Origin: Ulva prolifera
Lineage: Eukaryota; Chlorophyta; Ulvophyceae; Ulvales; Ulvaceae
Reading direction: 5' to 3'
Assembly: GCA_023078555.1 (NCBI GenBank)
Contig: CM041197.1
Coordinates: 709,501 to 773,500 of the forward strand
Length of the DNA: 64,000 bases
The notes under the pieces: generated by a model
Seen by the model: the letters and a program-made list of their open reading frames with translations, nothing else
What the model was told of the DNA's origin: nothing
Database searches by the model: none
Position numbers and translations under genes: made by a program
Shown: piece after piece, positions 33,058-44,873 of the stretch
Position numbering within the stretch: the first letter of the stretch is position 1
Layout: each line of letters starts with the position of its first letter

Positions 33058-34109
33058 CCTCAGTCCGAAGATGAGTTTCGTCAGGATCTGGAAGACCTTA
33101 GCTTGGTGCACATCTGCATGCTAGGTGGCAGACGCGTACGGTCAGAGTGATTGGTGAAGGTATAGATGTGCCAGACACGCAGGTGGCAGTAATCCTGCAC
33201 CCGAAGCAGCGAGAATGCTAGAGACCATGTATGGCGTGTGTCCTGGCCGTACTACCGTTGATGAGACAGGACATGGCAGTACGCTGGCTGCGTTCCTGTT
33301 TCGTTGGTGATGTGGATCTTCCTCTCATGTACATGCCTGTGTTGGAGGAGTAGGTCTAGAGCAACGCACGCGCACATGCACCAGCATCGACTCGTGTTTC
33401 AGCACATGTTCTACGCAGTCAGCTGTGCACATGGGCGAGCATTGAGTTGTACATCAGCATATCCGAACTGTCAGATCTGCTTCACAGATCTGCTGCGCAT
33501 GCCTGATCGAATACAGTGCGAGTTGACGCATGACTGTGTGCCGGGGACCTCCTGCGGCGCTGATTCATGCACTCATGGCGGCAAGTGCACACCCCAACAT
33601 CACCCACAATATGACCGCGGCGGCTGCAAAGACGCCTGGCCATAGCCAATTAGAACCATATGATTTCCCATGCATGGGAGAGGCAGGCAGTGGGAGTCAT
33701 CGAATGAAATGTGAAGAGGGATGGCCGAACGGCAATCATATTCTACAGCCAGTGGCATGTGCAGGGTCACACAGACGTTGCGATATGATCACGTATGCAT
33801 GCCAGTGTGTGCAGCGCAGGGGCCCTGTGACATCGACAACTGTGCTGCAGCGTGGTCTGTGCAGGCCCGCCGGCAAGATCGAGAGGAGCCTGATATATCT
33901 TGTGATGTAAACTCTTCTGCAAAAGGGGGAGCCATGCGACTGCTGGTCAGGGTCTGTCTTGCGTAGTGAAGCAGTTGCAGGCACTCTGACATAATGCTCG
34001 AACGAGAAGAGCAATGATGTAATATGCACACACAGGATGCGCACCAAGACAATTCCACAATCGTCCTAAGGAACCTCAGCGCAAGCGAGGCATGCACTAG
34101 TTGAACAAA
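33058..34109. other. P2-C1 spacer; one small Cys-rich frame
   Basis: A 48-codon frame at 33,499-33,645 (MPDRIQCELTHDC, SCTHGGKCTP, GGCKDAWP) is Cys-rich with an EGF-like C-x2-GG-x-C step. It could be an exon or chance. The rest shows nothing recognisable. Confidence 0.35.
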
Positions 34110-36620
34110 GAGGATGCTAGAAATGTACGAAGTGCGTCATGAACATTGGCGGTCAGCGAACCTCCTGCCACTGAAGACCCAGAAGCCATCGCAGCCGGGC
34201 TTCAAATGGTCCGCAGGCAGTTGCACGCAGACCAACATTGGCGGATTAAAAAACCGTGGCCCTATCTGCACATCGCAATGTCTGGAGTGGCAGGACATTG
34301 GCAGTGGCGGTCACAGCGTGCAGGCATCTCAAACACTCCACTGGAGCGACTCCAGGCTCCATCGGGAGGGCTGAGCTCTCGATCCAAGCCGGACATACAA
34401 TCAGCCTGCAGTGACACACCACCTTTCCCATGCGTCTAGGTACCAAAAACATATAATCCCGATGCGCAGCCGCACGATGCCATGCAGAGGCCATTGATGA
34501 ATGCAGGAGATGGCTGGGGCCAAGGGGTCGTGGCCACCTGCACCGCCCGTTCTGCCTTATCACAGCAAAGTCTTCTCGTTAAGACGTTTTTACGTGGCAA
34601 GAGACAGGCTAGGCTTCCCCCACTGATCCTGCTGTACGTATACTATGGCTGCACGGAGCACCGACAGAGCGACACACTGCTGGCCCAGTTGCGTGGCGTC
34701 GTGCACAACGCCTGCAAGAACAGAAGGACTCTTATGTACAATTTTACCTCTGATTCGTTTGAAGAATTGTATCACCGACCATGGGTACCGGAGCGCGGCC
34801 GCATGCGAGCGAGCTGCTGCTCAATGTTCGTCGAGCATCTGTGCACAACAGCGGGCACACGGGATAATCACACAGACAAAGCGTATAACTCAACTTCTTG
34901 ATGAACGGCCTACTCTTGCAGCGGATTAGCTTGATCACAAGCAAGCGTTACTCGCATCACGTCACCGCGCCTGGTGCAGGCATGCTCAGCAGCTGCAATC
35001 GACTGCAAACAGGTGCGCATGATTTGTGCGTTTGAATTGTTCACGAGAGGTGCTGGTCGCTGGGATGTGCGTCTGTTGGGGTCAGCTACCGGCATCATGC
35101 ATGCATGCGGGCTATTGCAAGCGGCAGGAGTCGGCAAGGTCTAAGAAAGCGAGATGTGCAATGGTGCTGGAAGCTACAGGTCTTGAGAATCATGCAAATT
35201 GCATGTGATACATCATCGTCATGCAGGTGTATGGTTGTTGTTCAGGCGTTCCTTGCGAGGTCATGGCGTCAGGATTGACTAGCTCCGGTGAACGGTGACC
35301 AGTTCAACTCCCACGTATCTGGTACCACTATCGAAGTTTACGCAAGTGCACTGCTGCATCTTGCTGGTCGTCCGTCTCATAGTTCTGCGTGCTGGGCGTC
35401 GTCAGCTCGATACAGCTCGACCAAGGCATGCTGTCGACAGCGGGTGGAAAACCAGCTACTACCGATCATCAGTTCCTTCGCCTCGATAATAATCAATGTC
35501 AATCATGCCCAGGAAGTGAGGCGTGTCGTCCTCGTGCAGGTCTCTGCATTCGATGCTACAAGCCACAGTGTGATGTCTCCCGCCGTCCTGGATACGGCAG
35601 CCGGCTTGGCTGCCATGCTTCAAGCTACTGACAGTCGTAGCTTTGCATCAGGACTACCTAGTCTGGCTGGATATCATGTTAGGCTTGCTCGATTAAGCAT
35701 AGCCAGCTACCTGACGTGTGTGTCTCTTTGCAAGCAGGCCTGATTGCCACAGAAGGCAATGTAGATAACAACGTTCTGCCTAGTCGCTGGTGAAGCGAGT
35801 TTGTTGTTGTTGTATCAAAAGGGTATCAGGACTCACTGATGTACGCACTGACCGCAGAATGGACGAGCCTCATCTTGCTCTGCTGTGACATCTCGCGACA
35901 GATCTAGCATTTCTGTCTGTGTCTGCTGCCCGAAAGCACATGTTCATATCTGCTTGCTTTAAAGCTCGGACACTGCTTGGTGCTGCACACCAAGCCCTGC
36001 TGGGCGCTGCTACTGATCTCGAAGACACTGTGACAACATGGACATCTGCTCCTGAGACCATGCTCCTGACACATGCACACGCTGCCCCTTACATCAACTT
36101 TTGTATCGACTACATACCACGTTCTTGCGACGCTGCAGGCGATAGGTCACACCGCTGATCCTCTCAAGCTGTTGCTCCTGCACATTACAGAGTTAGCATG
36201 AGCATCACGTCCTCCGCTGCCACCGCCACGTTCTCTGTTCCCCTACCTTACTCTGCGCAGTCAGGGTTCACGGCAGCAGTATTCAGTTGTCCAGGTGTGA
36301 AATGGACACCAGGGCGCCCCCGATTGCAATGCCATACAGTGCAGGAACCCCCGGGGGGTTGAGGTGCTCAAAAGATAGCCTGTTGAGTCCGCAGCAACGC
36401 CATCTAGCAACGCCGACCCACCGCCGAAAAGACCACAAGGACGCGACCGTATGCCCGACGCACAGCCAGCAGCGTCCTGTGCACTCCATGGTCTGTCGCC
36501 TGCAGCTGGCCAGAGGCTCCCCAGGCGTGAAGCGTGCCAGGGATCTGCCAGCAACACGCTCAGAGAGCCGCTCACCCGCTGTGCTTCATGAAACTATCCA
36601 CACCAGTCACTTTTCCAAAG
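34110..36620 (+). pseudogene. C1: diverged copy of a cysteine-rich gene
   Basis: Several segments align with C2 (46.4-49.5 kb) and C3 (60.4-63.5 kb) in the same order: a piece near 34,250 (ICTSQCLEWQDIG), an exon after CTCGTGCAG near 35,540 (LCIRCYKPQCDV), a segment near 35,940-36,130 (frame TAWCCTPSPAGRCY) and a terminal segment near 36,460-36,530 (CALHGLSPAAGQRLPRR). The CTPSPAGRCY frame runs into TGA near 36,014, and the terminal stop is lost by a one-base difference, so this copy looks decayed. Predicted disulfide-type cysteine spacing suggests an extracellular protein. No known family was recognised. Confidence 0.4.
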
Positions 36621-39600
36621 CCATCATTCATGGCGACGGGCCTTCGGCACGACGTCACCAGGTGTCATTGTGTTGAAAAGGAGCCATGATTGGCGGGCCG
36701 CCTTGGACTGAAACCGAGCGGGTCATCGATGGAGATCTGCTGCTGGAGATCTGCTGCAGCAGCCCGTGCACATGATTAACAGGCAAACGTCGATAAGCTA
36801 GCCCAGAGTATGACCTTTTGCCGTGCCAGCTACACTCGCTTCAATACATGTGGGACTGCAGAGTGGTGGCATGCATTGAGGCCATGATGCAGGGGTTCCC
36901 AGGATTTCCCTCACTGTTGGCAGCCAGGTCTGTATGTGCGGGAGCGGCATGGCCTACGGATAAAGGCACAATATGAGCCACGGGGGCAACTACGGAATGC
37001 GGGCCTGCAACTTGATGCTGTTGTGTTCCGGTGATCAGGCCAGGTGGTTATCGTGCAGGAGTCCGTCATTCCTCAGCGGTGCCGCTGCTGGGGTGCACCT
37101 GTTCATGGCCGAGAGTCATGTCAGCATGTCTGCGTCTGCGCGGAGGCAGGGACGACATGCAGGTTTCAAAAACGGTGGTCATATCGGCCGGGCAGGGTGG
37201 CCCTTGCAACACTGTCGTTGCAGTCCTAGGCACCAGTGTTGATCTAATTGTTGGCACAATTGACTCCTGTTCTCTCGCCAGCACGGCCGTAGTGTCGCGC
37301 ACTACGGACGCCACTGCCCCCACGGGAGGTGTAGTTGTGGAGTAGCCGAACCACGCTCCTGCAGGACGGACGTGTGTTTGCAGAATTCCCACCGCTGTTG
37401 TGACACTTCTATCAAAGGCTAATATGGCAACGCCTTCTCCCATTGCTCATCAGGGCGTCAGCAGCTTGTCAACAGCCATGGATCGGCCACATGATGCATG
37501 TGATTCATTGTTACCAGGTGCATGTATCACTGTATCACTGGCTGCAAAGTGTAAAAAAAAATGAAAAACACACACACAATGCCAGCGCTACTCACTTTGT
37601 GCCTGCATCAAGGCATCCGATATGTCAAGAGGCACTATTGGCGATCTATGTAAAACAGCATTGGTTCACGCACTGATGTGAGCCGGAATCCATAGCTGCC
37701 TGACTGACAAGGCAGAACGCTTGCACCCGACCGATGCGAACTCGACCAGACGATCACTAATCGGAGTGATTGCCAGCTTGCTTGCCAGAGTATGATGTAG
37801 CTACTACTATAGAGACACGTAGATGATTGCGACCAAGTGGCAGGGGAGCAGTGCTGTGCTGTCGGCCGGTGGATCCGACTACAAGATGCATGTGATAGGA
37901 TGTGTGTATGAACAGTTTAGGAACATCCTGGTTCGAAGAAGAAGCTAGGTATGTGTTGAACAAAACAGGGGCTACACACGTGCAGTAGAGGCGATGATCC
38001 GTGGTGATCAGAAAACCGCCTCCCATGAGAATGTCTGGAGCGTCTGTCTGTATCTGCTGCAGCCCCACATCCACAGACAAAATTAAAATATGGCAATGCA
38101 TATCAGCCACCGGATGCCAGTTCACATGAACGTTGTATTTTACATGAGAGTGATGGGGCGTGCAGAAGTCAATATTGGCAGTGGCTCGGACACGCATCTA
38201 GCAGTACAAACTTCCAGAGCTAGGCCGAACACCGCCACCAGGTAGCAGTGACAGAAGATGTACCATAGAGCGTTGATGTATGATGCCCGTGCAGCCGCAT
38301 CTGCATGAGGCTGCAAAAGGCCTCAACTGACATGGAAATGCTGGGGCCACACGCACCTGCACCGGTGCGAGACTCCTGACCATACAGCAGAGCAATCACG
38401 TCAGAAACGGGGTTCAGAGTGCAAGAATGTGCTGTGGTCATGGCGCAACCTGTGTCCCACGCCATGCCAGGTTGGTGCCTTGGCACACCATTGCTTGACC
38501 CAGTACGCAGCATGGAAGGCTACACCTTCAAACATGATACATAGACCTAAGCTTTCCGTTCACATCGCTTCTCTAGCATCTGCACGACACTGGCCCTGCA
38601 CAGCGTCGTCGGTGCAAACGAGCTGCAGCGCCACGATAGTCAGGGACCTACGTGCGTGCTATAGATCACAGCTTAAATATCAAAGCAAAGGTTAACGAGT
38701 TCATGGCGAGATCATGGTTGACGGCCAACCGCCTAGGCAATAGGCTACATCGTACGTCCAAGCAATGCTCGCAGGACGCCATTCACCAGCTAACTCACGA
38801 CGCAAGCTCAGCGGCTGAAGTCAGCTGAACGGGGCTGCCTGTTGTGCCACCCGTCAGCTTTTCTGAAGCTTACGAGGTGGTGCGGCAGCCGGGGTGCACA
38901 AGTGTCTCGGTGCATGCGGTCTGTATTCATGCGCCAAGATCCACCGATCGCAGCGAGCAGTGCGGTGATGCTGGAACCCCTGGCACCCGAGATGTGACCA
39001 CGGCCATACAGATGTCGTCATAACATTTCCTTTCCACACACTTCCGGCTCGCTACTGAATCACCTCTCGCGACATCAGAAGTCCCTGCGAACGTTCGACA
39101 GTTCAACGCCAACATATTTCTTACCTTTCATACGCCTGACGCACGTTTATTTTCGAAGTATATGTACAGGAAAGCAGGAGTCCATGCCCAGCGCAGTCGC
39201 CCTGGAGGCAGGCAGGTCGTCAGCGGTGTGTCGGCAAACGGGCTAGTGCGGGTGATCGGCTCCTTCGCCTTGACTAGAGTAACCCGGTTGATGAGGGCCT
39301 TTGTTCGTTGATCCAAGCTGACAGGGTCAGGCATGCGCTCCTCTTGCAGGCCTGAGCATTCGAAGCCCCATAGCACAGTCTCCCGCACTCGTCTCCACAG
39401 CCGTGTGTAAGACTAGATGTATCTCACGAATATGACTATGTGCTGCATTGTATTTACTGAACTGCTGCGTTCTTTGCTCGGTCAAGCATGCCCATGCCGC
39501 TGATGTGTCCGCACACTGTGCACCCAAGTGGTGCGCAACACAATGCACTCCCATGTGTATTGCCTGCTCATAACGATTGCTGCAGAAGCTGGTCCGCTAC

Positions 39601-40760
39601 CCATCATCATTGACACATCAGCTGAAAAGCAGTGATTGCCGTGTTAGACAGGCAGACTTTCGTAGCCTGCGCGTGTGCTGCTTCCTGTGACTGCTCTTGC
39701 GCAACTCTAGCAATTCTGTTGGGTCCAGAGGCTCCACCTCAACATCAAGGACATGGTCACCTTGATCTGCAGGATGGCGAGAAATTCCAGGAGATCACAT
39801 AGGCACTGTGTACCCATTCACATCCGCTCCCCAACTCATTCTCGGTCCAACCAGCAGCACATGCTTGTCCACCTCAATTTGTGGACGGAGACGTACACAC
39901 CACCGTTGCTGGTTTGGATGGGCAGGTGCTCACTGGGGGTCACACACCGTTCTCGCTTGCGATGCTGCGATCAGGACAGTGCACTGCATTCCTCTCTGAT
40001 ATCACATCGCAGCACAAAGCATCTGTGACTGCCAGGTCGTAAAGAGGATAATGTAGTCTTGCTGCAACTTGCAAGGTGGACCTGACTGCGTGGATGCACC
40101 GCCCCTCGTGCCCCGGCTCTGTAGGTCAATGTGCCCTGGCTGCACCTACAAAGTGCGTAGGTGCAGGCGGTGAGTTTGTAGCACAAACCAACTATCCAGG
40201 CAGGCGACATAGCACAAAGCACATAGCACAAAGCACATAGCACATAGCACACGTGATTTCGGCTCCATTGTAGCAGAAGCAGATCTCACACGTGGAGCCA
40301 TTCACTCAGCTTTGACTGACCGTGCAATGTCTTGTGGTGCAGACCACCCCCTTTGGCTATGTCTGTCTATTCGGATTCACTCTTCTGTAAATGTACACAG
40401 TCCTGTGGTGATCGTGGTGGTGACGCTGGCGACGGCCAGGCCTGTTGATGTGTTTCCTGTACTACTATTAGACCTCTAGTAGACCCTGATGCTGGGGGCA
40501 CGCGCCATGAGGGAACCAGGGCTGTGTAGGAGAGGTTGACCATGCGGCAGAGGTTCCACTTCACCTTGAATTTCACGCTGCAGTTGGCTCATCGTGCATG
40601 CCGCCACAGACACCATTAGAATTGCGGTGCGTTGCGTATTTTGAGAGGCCTTTCCAGGCAGTCTTGAGCTGCCAGCGGGCCACCTCGAGAGCGGCTGTGA
40701 CACGGGTTTTAGATTGTGCACGTGGCCGTCTAGGCGTGCGTGTGAGTATGTATGCATATT
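36621..40760. other. No gene supported; one anonymous minus-strand frame
   Basis: The minus-strand frame 39,128-39,388 (86 codons, ending PPGRLRWAWTPAFLYIYF and a few residues more) has protein-like composition but no family I know. A short tandem of agcacaaagcacat lies at 40,205-40,250. A stretch at 40,364-40,390 (ggattcactcttctgtaa) is a very weak match to a Fam I tail. Nothing else is supported. Confidence 0.35.
40205..40250 (+). repeat. Short tandem repeat (agcacaaagcacat type)
   Basis: Four to five imperfect 10-11 base units alternate agcacaaa and agcacat. Confidence 0.7.
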
Positions 40761-41585
40761 AGCATGTGTCACAAGGACACATCTCGCAGCACCACAGTAC
40801 TAGTCTCCCCATGCACTACTAGTATATCTTTATATAGTATATAAAGAACCACTGCACGGGGGAGCTAACTCTGTCACTCCTTACAGAACGCCTGCCTGAC
40901 GCCGCTGCTTGCCAACGTCCCCTCGCATATCAATGCCCGCACCTCCAAACGACCACGCCTGCACGTGCACCACCGTGTCTGCGTCCTGCTGCACAGCTGT
41001 GAGACCAGGCTCGAACATGCATGAACGCCAGCTGGCCAGCACGCCACCTCCAGGCACAAAATTTGTCTGGTAACAATACCCACAGCTTCCAGCTCTCAAC
41101 CTCACACCCATATCTTCTCCTCAACAGCTGCCGCTATGCAAATACATCCGGCCGGCAAGCAACATACCCATGCCCGTACTTCACACTGCACCCGTTTCAA
41201 CCCCATGGCCAATGCCGCAGCACGTCTGGGTCTGGGTTATGCTGCAGCTGTAAGTAGGCCTCCCCGGCGCAAGGCACAGCAAGCACTCGCGACGCTGAAA
41301 ACATGGCGAGGCCGTAAAGCCGGGCAGCGGCCGGAGACCGCCAAGCGGAGACGCAACACGGATGAAAATGGGACCACTCTTCGATACGATCATGTTGCGG
41401 CCCGTGAGCGACGATCCTCTCGAGAGGTCATCAGACAGCACTATGAGGTTGGCCAGATTGGCTTCAAGCCGGCGGCGTCCGTGCATGCGCCAGGTTCACA
41501 TCTAGCGGGCGATATCGATCAGACATACGCTTGGCCATGGGAGGTTCATTGGCCACTGGCAGTTCAAGTTGGGGCGTGTGGCTGC
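40761..41585. other. No confident gene; palindromic TATA stretch and a basic frame
   Basis: ctttatatagtatataaag near 40,830-40,852 is a near-palindromic TATA-like string. The plus frame 41,136-41,591 encodes a basic segment (KAQQALATLKTWRGRKAGQR, RYDHVAARERRSSREVI) with no family I recognise; it runs into the Fam I fragment at 41,586. Confidence 0.3.
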
Positions 41586-41640
41586 TGCTAGTGGGCGCAT
41601 TCCAAAAGGCGCATTTGTCTAATGGGCGCTGCGGTGGTTG
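41586..41640 (+). mobile_element. Short relic of Fam I coding sequence
   Basis: The frame reads AASGRIPKGAFV, stop, WALRWL. This corresponds to ASGRISKGAFVQWALRVL near the end of the Fam I protein, with a stop in place of Gln. It abuts the Fam II copy. Confidence 0.6.
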
Positions 41641-41644
41641 TGTG

Positions 41645-42751
41645 TGTTACAAGGATAAAGGCAGCAAGCCGGGCAGCACCACGGAAGAGCAAGCAGACGA
41701 ATTCGAAGGACACACCCAGACACCCACGCACACAGCACCCATCACGCTCAGAAAACCTGCCACGCTCCCAGCAAACGACACAGATCTGCAAACCGCCATG
41801 GCGGTGTTGCAAACACACCCAAAAACCCACACAAGAACGCACAAACCCAACGGCCTACACACAACCACCCGGCATCCAACACCACAACGCCCGCCGCTGG
41901 ACGACAGGGCCGTGCCCAACACACTGCAGCCCCAGGCCACTCATCCTGGCCGCCCGATTGCCGGGGGCCGCCCCGGCCCCAGACCCCACCTCACCCCCAG
42001 ATCCACAGTACACCAAGCCCTCCTGGCACACCGCCTCGCAGCCCCGCCGGCCCGCGCTGCAGCGCACCCGTAACGATGCGCTGCCAAAGCCGTCCCCGCA
42101 GTCCCTGCACATGCCGACGAAGTCATCAAGCAAGCCCAGCGGACCCGGCCGCCTTGGAGCCATCGGTCGGTGGCGCCAAGTGCGGGCGGGGCCCCCGAGG
42201 GGCAGGTCACCGCTCAGGCCGGGTGGCCTGTTAGGGTCGAGAGGTCATCAGACGGGACTGTGAGCCCCGCCAAAACTGCCTTGCCTGTGTGACGTGCCAT
42301 CATGATCAGCAGAGCTGCGGCGCGAACCTGGCGCGCCCCTGCACGACACCTGGCGCGACACTGCACGACAGAGCGTCGTCGAGAGATCATGCATCGCGTT
42401 CTCAAGGAATCGCCGCCGAGAATTCTCGGCGCCCCTACACTGGAGCTCACTGCTACGCCAGCGCGGCCGAGATGTGTGTGTCTCTTGAATTGCCTGCATT
42501 GCTGCGGCAGTGTGTACACGTGTTACAAGGACAAAGCAAGCAAGGCATGCCTGCGCAGGTATCACCACAGGCAACAACCAGGGGAACGGCACACCACGCA
42601 ACCAGCAACACCGCATTGCTTCGAAGCTGCGCCAGACCCTGCAGCCACATCAGCAAGCCTGTTGAGGAATGCAAACGCGGCCGGGCCAACCCGTCCGTAC
42701 GTCTCATGCGACAGCGGGACCAGCGTGAACGCGCCCGCGCCGGCCCGGCCG
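41645..42751 (-). mobile_element. Fam II retrotransposon copy, 5'-truncated, with nested insertion
   Basis: On the minus strand the copy begins in the same C-terminal protein region as the 25.0 kb copy (AGAGAFTLVPLSHETYGRV, AFAFLNRLADVAAGSG). It is interrupted at 42,421-42,622, resumes at RRFLENAMHDLSTTL, has a stop after LTGHPA near 42,215, and continues into about 570 bases of G/T-rich 3' UTR ending TTTATCCTTGTAACA. Extra bases near the reading-frame middle relative to the 25 kb copy also disrupt it. It is dead, and lies about 0.8 kb upstream of P3. Confidence 0.75.
42421..42622 (-). mobile_element. Fam II-type 3' end nested inside the 41.6-42.75 kb copy
   Basis: About 200 bases absent from the 25 kb copy split the Fam II coding remnant. 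They include TGGTGTGCCGTTCCCCTGG...GCTTGCTTTGTCCTTGTAAC, matching the tail at 23,546-23,660. The remaining bases of the insert are unassigned. Confidence 0.6.
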
Positions 42752-42984
42752 ATTGCTCAGGGGCACACCGGGCCGTTGTTGCGTGTGTCGCTGCAGAGCG
42801 GTGATGTTGCAACATCTCATGAGATGTATTGAAAGTCGGGTATATGTATTGTCATCTCGCATGAGCACCTTGAAGGGTTGCGGTATAATGCCGGCCCACA
42901 GCCAGCCCGCATCTGACCAGAATCGGATGACCTTTCAGTCGGCAGGATCGGACCGAGGCGTGGGCGCGGCTGGCGCGGTGTGGT

Positions 42985-43122
42985 ATTTGCCTTCTCCCTT
43001 TAACTCTTTCGTAACGACATGATGTCGTGGGCGCGGTTGTGGTGTGGCCGTGTGTTCACGGCTGTTGATTCGGATGATATTCTTTTATGGTATTTGTTTT
43101 CTCCTGTCCACTCTTGTGTAAA
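42985..43122 (+). mobile_element. Two consecutive Fam I-like 3' tails
   Basis: ttctccctttaactctttcgtaa (42,992-43,014) and gttgattcggatgatattc...cactcttgtgtaa (43,065-43,122) each resemble the Fam I terminus, more diverged than the 26.1 kb stub. They sit immediately before the P3 promoter motif. Confidence 0.6.
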
Positions 43123-43163
43123 ATTTCACGCTTGGGAGGCTGCCGCGAGTTTGTCAGCAACTT

Positions 43164-43227
43164 TGTCTCCGGGTGCAATGCATCAGCGTCTGTACCGCCA
43201 CGTCACAACGCGCGTTGACGGGCGACA
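43164..43227 (+). promoter_or_regulatory. P3 upstream TGTCTCC/GGCGACA motif
   Basis: The arrangement is the same as at P1, but the downstream arm has changed from GGAGACA to GGCGACA. It ends 289 bases before the P3 ATG. Confidence 0.45.
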
Positions 43228-43515
43228 AATTGTGCGCCAGAGCGCCTCCGCGTCCCGAGTCCTTCGTCTCGAGCGCTAGCGGAACTGAAACGGCTGACCA
43301 GCTTCAATACCTTGGCAGTAAACATGATGTCGGAGGCAGCACGCACGTGGCCACTATAGGTAGTCAGCTGACTGTCGAGGTGAACATCGATATCGCGGCG
43401 GCCCGACAGGTCTTGGACACAGCATTGTAGCGTCAATCGATCTGGTAAACTTTCTATAGCACGTATACATTCGATCCACTTATTAGCTTACGGCTGCACT
43501 TGACCAGTGTTTGCA

Positions 43516-44873
43516 ATGCGGGACGCCATAGGCGTGGCGGTGCTGGATCTGGTGGCGGAGCTGCGCGATGTGCAAGTGGATGCGCATAAACAGCTTCAAA
43601 TCCTACTACAGAACCAGCTGAGTTTGCAAAGCGAGGGTGACGCGCGAGGGAGTAGAATTTGTGAATCGGTTGGGCTACGCGTCAGGGCCCCGAGCGGACA
43701 AAATCAGGACGATGCTCCAGATCCACACATGTGCACTACTGATAAGCAGGTGCGGGAGTCACACAGATTCGCCGCCGCATTGGGCGTTCCTCTGCTTGCT
43801 GGGTGCCCAGGCGGTGCAACCGGCCACCGGGCACTCCAGCTTTGTCCTTGTAACACATGTACAGAATAGCCGCTAGCTGCTTGACAGTGGATCCCGAGGA
43901 AAGCTTAAGCTTGGCCGGCACCCGCATGTCTCTATCTTGTGAAATGTCTGCTTGAGAGCTTGCTGCTCCGAGTTGTAAGCTGCTCGTGAGCTCGCGATCT
44001 TGTGTGTGTGTGTATGGTGGAGCCCTTTCTGCCAGACAGTGTGCACACATGTGGGTGGATTCTTGAGTGAAAGGTCAAAGCATTGATGCAGTGACTCCGA
44101 GTCTGACGTTGCGCCCCGTTTGTGCACCATGGCCGATACCTAGGCTTGCAATCTGACACTGCGGATCCACCGTTCCGGAAACGTGGTGACCAATTGCATT
44201 GACTGTCATGTACACGTGTAGCACGCACTTGCGGCTGCGATGGAGTAGCACCTTGTCAATGCACATTTGGGGTGCCAGGTGCAGTTGTGCGTGTGTGATC
44301 ACTCATGAGTGGTGTGAGACTTCAGGTCTGTTTCAACCTGGGAGCTCCCAGGTGGGATTTTGTGCCTTTCAGATGCGTGGCGTGCACCATTGAAATTGTG
44401 CATGCCGCCTTTTATGATTTGTTCATTGGCTGCATGCACGCGCGCACAATCTTGACCTGGCGTCACGCCTGCGACGCAATGTGCAGGCTGTGCTGAGGCT
44501 ATGCCATTCCCCGATCGCATTCCGCCGATGGCAACTAGCAGAGCAGGAGCATCTTCGACTTGTCAAGAGGCAATTCCGGATCCGCCATTTTGATAACCAA
44601 CATCCACTGGAGAGGGGGGGAGAACCGGATGAGATGTACTTTGCCGTGAACGTCGTCAGCTATCATGCTAGCCGCTGCCTTGCCAGTCATGCACAGCTTG
44701 ACACTTTCGGCGATTGTGTGCCAACGACGGTGCCTGGGTGCGGCTTGATCAAGCTCAGCGGCGATGCTCACTAGGCTGTATTTCTGTGGCGTGGTCGTCA
44801 TCTTCTGGATGATAGCATGCAGATCACGTAGAGCATCTAAGGTACCTGTGGGATTCCCTTGAAGCATATGTGT
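43516..44873 (+). pseudogene. P3: wrecked pseudokinase-family gene
   Basis: Exon 1 (43,516-43,749, 78 codons, MRDAIGVAVLDLVAELRD) and the start of exon 2 (from 44,487, AVLRLCHSPIAFRRWQLAE to VPGCG) match P1, in phase 0. At about 44,747 homology stops, and the next 125 bases match the C-terminal end of the family on the opposite strand (minus strand: LRDLHAIIQKMTTTPQKYSL). The whole kinase-like core, including the HGxGIVH and TDFS regions, is missing. This is a deletion plus inversion. The plus frame ends at 44,774. Intron 1 also holds a Fam II-type tail at 43,764-43,858 (CACTCCAGCTTTGTCCTTGT). Confidence 0.75.
43764..43858 (+). mobile_element. Fam II-type 3' tail in P3 intron 1
   Basis: A short segment ends CCAGCTTTGTCCTTGTAACA, the Fam II terminus, just after the exon 1 donor. 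Confidence 0.5.

Noticed and set aside
35295..35320. GTTCAACTCCC resembling a tRNA T arm
   Set aside because: No acceptor, D arm or anticodon arm could be paired around it.
37757..38197. 146-codon minus-strand frame containing a His-rich stretch (WHPVADMHCHI)
   Set aside because: It superficially recalls copper-oxidase histidines, but spacing and context do not fit and there is no supporting motif.
41136..41591. 151-codon basic frame upstream of the Fam II copy
   Set aside because: Protein-like in part, but no domain, no clear exon borders, and it runs into retroelement debris. Mentioned only within the regional note.
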